Assembly: GCA_023627715.1 (NCBI GenBank)
Contig: JAMAHW010000016.1
Location: forward strand, 434,001-498,000
Direction of reading: 5' to 3'
Length of the DNA stretch: 64,000 nt
From: Periconia sp. R9002
Taxonomy: Eukaryota > Ascomycota > Dothideomycetes > Pleosporales > Periconiaceae
Under the pieces are notes generated by a model. It saw only the letters and a list, made by a program, of their open reading frames with translations, made no database searches and had not been told where the DNA came from. Shown piece by piece: positions 36,247-45,433 of the stretch (the first letter of the stretch is position 1; each line of letters opens with the position of its first letter). Made by a program: the position numbers and the translations under genes.

Positions 36247-39200
36247 CTAACGTCCTCCACGTCCTCCTTGACCACCACGACCACCTCGCCCACGGCCTTG
36301 ACCATATATTGGTTGCGACTTCAGCTTGATCCTTATGCCTGGGGAGTCCCACGGCACGTAGCCCATGTTCCGGAAATGTTCGATTTGCTTAAATGAAATG
36401 ATCTGACGTTGGTCGAGCATGTCTGCACAGCAGCTGAAGAACCACTTGGCATTTCGCTGCATGGCTTTTTGACCATCTACTTTGATTTGGCAGTAAAGTT
36501 GCAAGGCGCCAACAATGACTCGGCAGACTTGCTGTCGGGTAATTGACACGTTAAAATTCTTCTTGTGGGCGATAAACTTGAAATTCAACGGGTCCTCGAG
36601 ATCCATCGTATCCGAGCCATTAGCCAGAACCGAGCTGTAGATGGCAATGGGACGCTCGCGTCCATGAACGGCTGCAGTCGACATGACACGTACATTGCGG
36701 AGCTCGGCTACAAAGGGGTCCAATTTCGGAGGATTGACTTTCGTGTCTCCTTTTTCCGCTGGTGGAGAGACACACTTGTTGTACAATTCATTCTGGATTT
36801 GCCAAACTTGACCGGTATATCCTGTGATGATGTATATGTCTTCGCCCTTGATACGACGGCCGCCTTCTGGAGGTACAAACGTGACCATCTGCAAGGCTAG
36901 CCAGGCAATATACTCTGCTTCTTTGGGATTGTATCGTGTGTGTTGCCCGGGAACGTGGCTTGATACGAAGCCATCCGCTGTTAAATCAATGCCAACGTTG
37001 TAAGGCGAGACGCCGGCATTGACTTGCATGCGGCCAAAGAAAGCAGCCAGTGTGAGACGTAGGTCCGGGAAGGTTTTATCCATGCCGGGGACTTCTTTAA
37101 TCGTGCCTTTGTAGCACGCATTTGAGGACCATTCGAAGAGCTCTTTTGTCATGCGGTAGCATCGATCGAGTTGGAACACCCCACTATGTTCTCCGGCGAA
37201 GTCATCGAGGTGGCGGTGAAAATCTTCATCTTCTACTAGTTCCTGGAACAGGTTACGAGTAATCCAATGAGCCGCGATATTTGAACCTTCGGACACAATC
37301 ATTCCAGACCCTTGATGGTGGTCGCCGGCCCAGGTAACATGCCTAATCCTGCCAACAAGTGTCCCCAGAGGAACCGCCAAACCGCTCATGTTCTCGTGGG
37401 CAGCCTCATCGACAATCATCTCGTCCCAGATGACGTCGGTTTCGACGTGTACCGCGTGCCCAAGCGTCGATAGGGTGCAAAGTACGACTCTCACCTCCTT
37501 GGATAGGTAATAGAGGCCGAAAGTATATTCGAATTCTCGAATATCAGAATTGAGCCGTCGCCTATCCTTGCCAACGGCACGATGCAGCGCATCACGCATC
37601 CGAGCGTACTCTGTAGCCGCTTCATGCATTTCGTGGTTCTTGTCTAGAGCCCACACGCCGATGCGTTGTTGTAGCTTGTAACCAAAAGTAGCACGGTACT
37701 CCGGGTTGGCGCCGTGCTGATTAGCATCGCGTACGCAATCCAGGACGGCATTCTCACGCTGGGTTTGGTCGGCATCGACTAGAATCTGCTGATTTCGGAG
37801 GCGTGTGGCCGCTTGAGAGGTGATGTGAGCGCCCGTCAGATGTACCCATTCATGGTCTTGCAATACTTTGTTATTGGCGAGATGGGACGCAAACTTCTCG
37901 ACTGTATCCTGCACTACAGAGTTCTGTGCTGCCGTGAGAATGACTTTGTGGCCTACAAGAAGGCGCGCGAAGGCAATCACAAGGATCACTGCCGTCTTGC
38001 CAGTTCCAGGAGGTCCAACAATAACAGTGGAGCCGGTGTCGGACTCGAACGAGTTTTCGGCAGCCTTCCGTTGAGAATCATCAAGAGGCGGCTGGACATT
38101 AGCAAGGTAGTTTCGGACCCTCAAACGTTCCTCGGGCTTGATTTTGTCTGCGGGACCGCTGAAGCTGATATTGCCACCGAGAACCAGGCGCTGCACATCA
38201 AGCCCAGGCGGTTTGTTCTCTGAATCGATGGCCTGGATTCTCTCGATAGCATTCATCTGCCTATCCAAGGGAAGACTGTTCACAATATATGATATGTTAA
38301 TAGGAACTAGTGCCTCTGGCTGGACAGCAAGGTTCTTCTTGAACGGATTCGCAACGACTGCAACAAAGTCTGCCTGGCGATTGAAGGCGTCTACAGTGAC
38401 TGATCCGTTCATTTTCGTCATGTCCTTGGGGACCGGCTCGAAAGGCCTGGCCATGTCGACCTTGATTGTAATATGAGTACCAGGAGGCGGTTGCCTAATG
38501 AGCTTTTCTACCATGACCTCCTTTGCATTCGAAAAGATTTCAACCGCATACAAGCTATTCTCGCCTGGCACTTTATGGAAGTGGCCGTGGAAATGAGTCA
38601 CCTCAGAGGTCTGAAGGAGGGCTTTTAGATTCCTTAGCTGTTGCTCCTCCTCTTGATGGATCGCGAGTTTGGCCATGAACGCGGTTTCGTTTGACGTGGG
38701 AAGCTCTGGAGGGATGCAGAAGGAGCTCCATGTCATGGGAGTAGGGTTTTCGTAAACTGTTGATCCGTTGTCTGTCTTGACCTTGTCAAACCTCCAATTT
38801 GTCACCATCCAGCGCGGAATTACCCAGTCGATCGGAGCGAGCTTTGCCGCCTCAATACCACCTCGGTTCTCATCCTCCTCATTGCCATCTATGTGGAGCT
38901 GATAGCGGTAGAACCAAAAGTTGCCCCATCGCGCGCTAAGACGCAAGGCGTCTAGGCTGAATCGGCCAGCCCTCAGCCAATTCGTAAGATTACCTCTTGC
39001 AATGGCCAAGTATATCTCTAGCTCGGTGCCATACTCGAGATCTCGGTAGAAGCGAACGCAAGCCTCATCTTCCGGGTTCAGCTTGTTTGGATCTGCTTTT
39101 TGGATCTCCTGGAGACGTTCACGGGTGGCTGCCTCCCAGCAAAATCGATTGCCGTTTAGATCCACGCCTTCGGTCGGGTGGTTGCCGTAAAATGAGCAGC

Positions 39201-39996
39201 GAATACGAATAACGGTGTGCTTCTTCTGCTGGTACATGTGGGATAGCATAGCAAGCTCGGGGTTGAGATCGTCATCAGTGATAAGCCCATCTTTCATGTC
39301 CTGCATGGTCTTGACTGGTGGAAACTCGTCTTTCAGCTCGTCGTGCTGCATGCCGAATGCAAGAGAGACCGGACCAAGGTCGCCAGGAAGAGGAAGACCG
39401 CGACACCATTCTTCGGTGGCACTTGGAAGTGTTGAAAGCTCAACCTCATCCGCTACTGCAAGATGCTGGGCGAAGATGCTGGCAGAGAATATCTTGTCTG
39501 TCTTCTTGTCGATCACAAAGAGCCGGATGTATGGAGCCTGACTCTGGGTGTTTAGCTGCACTTTGACGGTTCCCTCTCGAGGTACTTTCGCAACATTCAC
39601 CTTCGTGCCCTCACCAATTTCGCTAGCTTCCTTCACTGTGACGGCAAGATGCTTGCCATGCCAATTCTGCTTGCCTTCAGCGTTCTTGATGCGCAGCATT
39701 GCTGGGTACCGCTTGCGCACGTTGAATGAACCTTTGTTGTCTTGAATAGGTTCGTCGTTTCCACGGAGAGTGAACATATCCTTGGTCTCGACGAAGCAAC
39801 CCTCTTCCAACTCGAGTGTTTCAGGATACAAGTCAGTGTCCATACCCATGATCAAGGCCTTCTGTTGTGGGTCGAGCTTTGGGGTCTCGACAAATATCTT
39901 TCGGTGATCATTTTGTTGTGGCTCACGCCTACGAGATCTTCTCGGTCCTACATTCAGCTCCATGGTGTCTGCCTCTGCAGTACAATTTTGTAACAT
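36247..39996 (-). CDS. Large superfamily 1 (Upf1/NAM7-like) helicase with RGG tail
   Basis: Predicted ATP-dependent RNA or DNA helicase of 1249 aa in one uninterrupted exon, unlike its intron-rich neighbours. Residues 1-~640 have no domain I can name. Motif I is VGPPGTGKTAVI (about residue 660), followed by motif Ia-like VILTAAQNSVVQDTVEKF, motif II MIVDEAAHENMSG, motif III VTWAGDHHQGSG, motif V-like VMSTAAVHGRERPIAIY and motif VI-like NVSITRQQVCRVIVGAL. The C-terminus is GQGRGRGGRGGQGGRGGR, an RGG nucleic-acid-binding tail. The start may instead be the Met at 39963 (MELNVGPRRSRRRE). It lies in a repeat-rich island beside a partial copy of its own 5' end. The SF1B/Upf1-like class is clear; cellular role unknown. 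Confidence 0.85.
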   Translation of the reverse strand: MLQNCTAEADTMELNVGPRRSRRREPQQNDHRKIFVETPKLDPQQKALIMGMDTDLYPETLELEEGCFVETKDMFTLRGNDEPIQDNKGSFNVRKRYPAMLRIKNAEGKQNWHGKHLAVTVKEASEIGEGTKVNVAKVPREGTVKVQLNTQSQAPYIRLFVIDKKTDKIFSASIFAQHLAVADEVELSTLPSATEEWCRGLPLPGDLGPVSLAFGMQHDELKDEFPPVKTMQDMKDGLITDDDLNPELAMLSHMYQQKKHTVIRIRCSFYGNHPTEGVDLNGNRFCWEAATRERLQEIQKADPNKLNPEDEACVRFYRDLEYGTELEIYLAIARGNLTNWLRAGRFSLDALRLSARWGNFWFYRYQLHIDGNEEDENRGGIEAAKLAPIDWVIPRWMVTNWRFDKVKTDNGSTVYENPTPMTWSSFCIPPELPTSNETAFMAKLAIHQEEEQQLRNLKALLQTSEVTHFHGHFHKVPGENSLYAVEIFSNAKEVMVEKLIRQPPPGTHITIKVDMARPFEPVPKDMTKMNGSVTVDAFNRQADFVAVVANPFKKNLAVQPEALVPINISYIVNSLPLDRQMNAIERIQAIDSENKPPGLDVQRLVLGGNISFSGPADKIKPEERLRVRNYLANVQPPLDDSQRKAAENSFESDTGSTVIVGPPGTGKTAVILVIAFARLLVGHKVILTAAQNSVVQDTVEKFASHLANNKVLQDHEWVHLTGAHITSQAATRLRNQQILVDADQTQRENAVLDCVRDANQHGANPEYRATFGYKLQQRIGVWALDKNHEMHEAATEYARMRDALHRAVGKDRRRLNSDIREFEYTFGLYYLSKEVRVVLCTLSTLGHAVHVETDVIWDEMIVDEAAHENMSGLAVPLGTLVGRIRHVTWAGDHHQGSGMIVSEGSNIAAHWITRNLFQELVEDEDFHRHLDDFAGEHSGVFQLDRCYRMTKELFEWSSNACYKGTIKEVPGMDKTFPDLRLTLAAFFGRMQVNAGVSPYNVGIDLTADGFVSSHVPGQHTRYNPKEAEYIAWLALQMVTFVPPEGGRRIKGEDIYIITGYTGQVWQIQNELYNKCVSPPAEKGDTKVNPPKLDPFVAELRNVRVMSTAAVHGRERPIAIYSSVLANGSDTMDLEDPLNFKFIAHKKNFNVSITRQQVCRVIVGALQLYCQIKVDGQKAMQRNAKWFFSCCADMLDQRQIISFKQIEHFRNMGYVPWDSPGIRIKLKSQPIYGQGRGRGGRGGQGGRGGR

Positions 39997-40229
39997 TGTA
40001 ACATTACTGGAGCGAGAGTGGGTTGGGAGGCAGCAGGCAGCATATTCATACTAGCGCCAAGACGTAGCGTGCGGTCTGTGTAACGTGCATTTGTCAAGGC
40101 TCAGGTAGCCCTATGACTGGTCTGCGTCGCTTCCACTGAAGGCAAGATCAAGATTTCTTCAAGCTCAATGAACCCAGAGTTTGCACATAGACTGATCCGG
40201 TCTGGTTTGGTCCCAGAAAGTGCGTGTAA

Positions 40230-41043
40230 GTTCTGGCGAACCCTGTATCGAAGCGGCCTCGTGAATCCTCGCCGCAGAGATCCCAACCGCCAAAGAAGCT
40301 CCGACTTGAAGACGAAGCAGGGAAGAATGTCGCCGCCAATGTGCAGGTCAAGGAGGCAGTTGTCAGCTCCCCAGAGAAGAAGTCGCTTGAGACTCCGAAC
40401 ATCTCTTCCGAAACACTGGTAAACGAACAAACAAGCGCTATCATTGTCATCTCCCCTAGGGAATCCACCCCTATGTTCACTTCCGACGGCGAAGAGCAAC
40501 CCAAGAATCAAGATACTGCGCTCGGGGGTGGCGATGAGGATGGATTGTTTGTAGGTGAGCTCGACAATATGGATATTGATAGCGATCTCATCTTCAACGA
40601 CAACCTAAGCCAGCCCGAGGAGCCAGTCGGTCAGCCCGAGGAGGTGGTCAAAGATAAAGCTTGGGTGTTCAAACAAAATGGTGAATTGTCGTACGAAAAC
40701 CGCCAGCGAATTGACCAAGCGATCTCCGCTGACAAAGAAGGTGGGAGTGAAGTTGATGCTCACCATTATGAAATGATCTCAGGTTACGTGGATGAGATGA
40801 TAGATAACGGAAGGATATACACTTCCAGGCTCCATCCCTACGCCATGTACAGTATCGGCATCGATGACTTGCTTTCATTGAAATATGTTGTCGGTTTGGA
40901 ACATTGCGCATGGATCTCAGACCTAATAATCACCACTCATCGATCTTGAAACCCGTCTCTCCGAACAGCCAGATATGTTTTGCTGGTTGGACGCAGCGCT
41001 TTATTTGGCTGTGGAAAATGACGTATGGAAGAGCTGGAGGAAT
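40230..41043 (+). pseudogene. Degenerate gene fragment, 5'-truncated, frameshifted, MITE-interrupted
   Basis: A frame open from 40230 (stop at 40227) has an NLS-like KRPRESSPQRSQPPKKLRLE, an acidic stretch (GGGDEDGLFVGELDNMDIDS), and a globular-looking part (NGELSYENRQRIDQAIS, HHYEMISGYVDEMIDNGRIY), ending at 40948. No in-frame ATG opens it before about 40470, and candidate upstream exons do not splice in frame. After about 40925 the protein-like signal moves to another frame (IDLETRLSEQPDMFCWLDAA, LYLAVENDVWKSWRN) with no room for an intron. That frame runs into the inverted-repeat element at 41044. I do not recognise a family. A real gene with unusual splicing remains possible. Confidence 0.5.
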
Positions 41044-41229
41044 GTACAGAGGGGTGACACGCCGGGAGGTCACATATCGGGAGGACTCATATCGGGAGGA
41101 CTAATAGGTTCTACGAATTAGAAGCTCTACGACCTACATAGTATGTCTAGTATAGTTATCCAATTTGTGAATAACACTGGTACACTAGCTACCCGATATG
41201 TGTCCTCCCGGCGTGTCACCCCTCTGTAC
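41044..41229. mobile_element. MITE-like element with ~38 bp terminal inverted repeats
   Basis: Left arm 41044-41081 and right arm 41192-41229 are inverted complements with one mismatch; outer ends read GTACAGAGGGGTGACACGCC and, on the other side, GGCGTGTCACCCCTCTGTAC. The TA at 41045-41046 and 41227-41228 could be a TA target-site duplication, as for Tc1/mariner-type elements, leaving a 180 bp core. There is no coding capacity. Inside the left arm a perfect 15 bp unit (CATATCGGGAGGACT) is repeated at 41073-41087 and 41088-41102. Confidence 0.75.
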
Positions 41230-41260
41230 TATTAATTGATTATTAGACGAGAGTCCGCAT

Positions 41261-41266
41261 CACGTG
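41261..41266. promoter_or_regulatory. CACGTG palindrome upstream of the kinesin gene
   Basis: A perfect CACGTG (bHLH E-box type) 204 bp before the kinesin start. Could occur by chance. Confidence 0.3.
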
Positions 41267-41469
41267 CGTCGCGGTCACCCCGGCAACGGCTCGGCCACAC
41301 ATCAAATCAAACCAGGATGGACCCTCGCAACTCACTCCGGGCTCAACCTCAGTACCTTCGTCATTATTTCTTTGTAGAGTTGAGTATTTTTCTTTACAAT
41401 TCCTATTCCGTCTCACTACCAACAAACCTTCTACCTCCCCGTCATCATCTCGACCGGTTTCAGAACACA

Positions 41470-43807
41470 ATGAGTGTACGCGTTGTTGCGCGCATACGTC
41501 CATTGATTCGGCATGAGCTCGACAAAGATGTCATCGTTACGGCAGACCCTCCTACCTCTGCCGATCCCAAAGCCAGGCCCAATCTCATACGAATACCGAA
41601 TCCAAAGAAAGAGAGCGAGTCGTTTAGCTTTCAATTCAGCTCTGTCTACGAGCAGGGCGCGACACAACAAGAATTGTTTGACACCGAAAGTACGACACGG
41701 CTAGAGGATCATACAAATCATTATTAACGAGTGTGCAGTTGCCCCCACTGTAAAGCACTTGTTCAATGGATTGTAGGTGCTCCCCTCCCTTATTTCCGCC
41801 GTCACAGAAGCTGACCTTGATCAAAGTGATCTGTCTATATTCGCACACGGCTGCACAGGAACAGGAAAGACGCATACGATGCGCGGCGGTAAATCGTTGG
41901 CAGACCGCGGGGTCATACCTCGTCTTTTATCGGCAATCTATAGACGTTGCAAGAAGATCGAAAAGGATACTGCTGGGAAAACACAGGTTGAAGTCACCTT
42001 GGAATATTTCGAGATTTACTGCGATCGTGTCTACGATTTATTCGAGCCCCCCGAGAAGCGCACGCCGTCAGGATTACCAATTAGAGACAATAACGGCAAG
42101 ACGGTGGTAGTGGGCTTAAAAGAAAAGCCGTGTGCGACACTCAAGGAATTCGAGCAAATCTATGACCAAGCCAATGTCAACAGGTCCACTTCTGCTACCA
42201 AGGTGCGCCAACATGATGAAGAATGTTCAAGTTGACTGAGCTGGATAACTGACGTGAATCAGCTCAACGCGCATTCGAGTCGCTCGCATGCTATCCTGTG
42301 CGTCAAGGTCACGCAGACCACCGAAACCACAATCCAAATAAGTCGTGCATCCTGTATAGATCTCGCAGGCTCGGAGGATAATCGACGAACGGACAATAAC
42401 AAAGAACGGATGGTGGAGAGCAATGCCATCAACAGCTCGCTTTTTACGCTAGCCAACTGCGTGGATGCAATCAACAGCAAGAAGTCGAGGATTCCATACA
42501 GGGAGTCCAAGATGACGAGGATATTATCCCTAGGGCAGAACAGCGGTCTCACTGTCATGATATTAAACCTCGCACCCACGCGAGCATACCATCTGGATAC
42601 CATCAGCTCCCTAAACTTTGCCAGTCGAACGAAGAAGATAGAGATTTGCGAAATTGAGAACGATCCTGTGCTACGAAGCATGACGAAGCCTCTTGCTGCG
42701 AGCAGTATTGGGGGTAGCAATATCATAAGGCAACCCCTGCGACCGCTGACTGCAGCCCATAACACGAACAAGTCCGACGCAAACCAGAAAAAAGCTGGCT
42801 CCAAACCTATGAAGGCTTTCTCTGTCTACTCGGACACGCGCAAAGGGACTCAGCAACGCGCTCCTCAGCAATCTGGTCAGAACCTTCGGCGAGCAGACAC
42901 TAACAAACGGCCAGCTGAGGCGAGCGCTTTGGCAAACCGCCCGGCCAAGACATACAGAACAGCAGAAGCTACGTCTCGTGTGCGTAACACTGGAGTCTCC
43001 ATGACGAAGGAATCGATCGAAGCTCTCATTTCACAGCGTATCGATGAGAAGTTGGCCGAGAAGGCACTGCAGGATGCCGGAACCGCAGCTCCAGCGCTGT
43101 CCGCTGAGCTGCAGAAACGCTTGGATGACCTAGAACATCGGATAGATGCCAAAGATGACGACGAGAAAGGCCAAGGGTTACAGTTCTTGCTCATGGCGAA
43201 ACAACATGCGATGCGTGGTGAAGAAGCCAGTGCGTTGAGAATGTACCAGCTTGCTGAGCCCTTCTTCCCAGGCAATAGAAAGTTGCGGGCCAAAATGGAG
43301 ACGCTGGAGGAGCGGATACGCAGCAAGAGGGAGACTGCACCAGTCGCAGATCACGCGGGCCACTTGCGGACGGAGAAGAAGCAATCCAGAGAGAGGGCAG
43401 TGTATAAAGAGGAATCCGAGGACGATGAATTCGCGCCGGCTCCCGAATCCGAAGTAGAAGAGTCATACATGTCGGACTCGAGCTTCCAGTACAAAAAGAC
43501 GGGTCGAAAAGCAAGGCCTGGCAAGAGACTTCCGGTTTTCCGCGACTCGGAGGCGTGTGAAGACAGAACGAAAGTGGGCGAGCACACGCCGCGTACCAGC
43601 CATTTGCTCAAGATCATCAATTCGCGAGATGTATCCCAAATCAAGGCACTGAAGGGGGTTGGGGCGAAGAGAGCGGAGGGTATCGTAAATTGCCTGATTG
43701 AGATGGAAAATGAGGAATTGCTGGATTTGGAAGGGCTGGCCAGACTGAAGGGAGTTGGGGGCAAATCCGTTGAGACGATGAGATTAGGGCTGGGTTTTTG
43801 CATTTAA
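41470..43807 (+). CDS. Kinesin motor protein with C-terminal helix-hairpin-helix (Kid/KIF22-like)
   Basis: Microtubule motor. Exons 41470-41689, 41739-41772, 41827-42202 and 42263-43807 encode 724 aa. The motor domain is N-terminal: MSVRVVARIRPLIRHELDKD, P-loop GCTGTGKTHTM, switch I NAHSSRSHA, switch II DLAGSEDNRRT and SKMTRILSLGQNSG. After residue ~400 it is Lys/Arg/Glu-rich with a predicted coiled coil (ALSAELQKRLDDLEHRIDAK). The C-terminus carries two helix-hairpin-helix motifs (IKALKGVGAKRAEGIVN and LARLKGVGGKSVETMRLG), a DNA-binding fold seen in chromokinesins such as Kid/KIF22. Exon 2 is only 34 bp. Chromosome-arm function is inference from that domain. Confidence 0.9.
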
Positions 43808-45433
43808 TGGCGATGGGAAGTGTTTGTTGCATGATTTCAAGGACGTGGTATTTTTTTTGGGTGGTGCATACATGGATAGCATAGCATGGCGTTTGGAGTG
43901 ACAGCCTTGTTTTGGTGGTCTATGTTTTTTCCCCTTGTTTGCTACGTATAGGGAACTCTGAACAGATAACTATATTTTTTGGGTGTACGGTGTACCTGCA
44001 TGGATAAGTTGGCCCTCGAGTCAAGGCTAGCTGGATGGACGCCACGAGGCCAATCAGATGATGATGCCTAGCTGCCGGGTGGTTTGGTATGCAGCCGCCA
44101 GGTGGGGGGAATAGCTGAAGAAGAAGAAGCATCATCATGATTATGGACGTGTGCATCATCGTCTTTACATAGGTAGGTATTGTTCATCGTCATCCTCTAT
44201 ACTAGTAGCCATTTTAATTACTACCTACGTATGATGGATGAGACGGGAGGGCTGGATGAACAACTACATCCTACAGGCATGTAACTTGGCATTGTTTTCA
44301 TCGTAAATCGAGACGACAAAGCAACGCAAGTAAGGAAGTGCAAGTGGAGCCGCCCTGCAAGGTACCGATTTCGAATGTCGTACTCTCTTTGTACATACCT
44401 ATGTATCAATGTACCAACTGCTTCTCTTCCGCTCCCCCTCCGTGCTTTTGCTTTTTTTCTTCTCCCTTTTCTCTGGTTGCTACCCGCTTTCCCAGCCCCC
44501 GCCAGCCTTTTCTTTTGTTTCCGTTCCCCCCTCTCGCGAGGAGTCATCCTACTTGGGGGTTGGTCAAGTACAGTAATACATCCCAGGGCTGAACATGGGG
44601 TCGCGTGGCGAGTCGAGTCCTCCTTTGTTTGAGGTTTCATGGCGGTGCTCTGACACTCAGCTACATACATACATAGGTACATGGTAGTGTACATACAGTA
44701 AACTACGATGAATAATAGATACGGTGGCGGCATGAATTAGTTGTTACCTAGTTATTAAAACGGATCAGCCAGCCAACAACGGGCCCTACTCTCTTCCTCC
44801 CCCTCCCCCTCCTTCGCCGTCCGTCTTATCGTGTCTTCGCCTCGCCTCGTCTTTGCCCTGCCCTGTCGCGCGCGACTGCGCCCACTACAAACTCCGCCGA
44901 CTATCCGCCCCTCATCCACCACTACACTCTAGTACTTACCACACCACCACTCTCACCACCCGCCCCATCGCCACCACCACCCTCGATGCTGCTGCTTCGT
45001 CACCATCTCCGCCCGCGACGTCCCCGCTACTGCTAGACGCATTCCGCGCCCGCCCTTGCTCGGTCCCAACTCCCAGCCTCGCATTCGCATGCTGCTCCGC
45101 CGCCGCAACCTCCTCGTCACTACTCCCCTCCCAGCCTCGAGAGCTTCCGCCCCACCCAGATAACCACCCTCATACCACCCGCGTTCCAACCACCATCCTT
45201 AGCCGTTCTGCCCGTCTCTGTCGCTGCAAACCACCGGCCAAGCGCCGCGGGCGGAACGTCCTAACCTATCCGCATCGACCCCACGCCCACTCGTCAACTC
45301 GTGCCTGCCTGTCCATCTTACCTCGCTTTGATTGCCCGTCGGCCTGCCTGCCTGGGAACCCCAGAACCTCTACTACACCGTCATCCTCTAAGCTCTACAT
45401 TCCTCCACCCAAATCGGACAGCACGCCTTCGCC
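43808..45433. other. Intergenic, kinesin 3' flank and long C2H2-gene leader
   Basis: 1.6 kb without a supported gene. It has repeated TACATACATA/TACCTA motifs (about 44664-44700) and a strongly pyrimidine-rich region from about 44780. An ATG-initiated frame of 204 codons (44853-45467) overlaps the C2H2 start in another frame; its Pro/Ser/Thr/Arg content matches CT-rich DNA, not a protein family. Confidence 0.5.
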
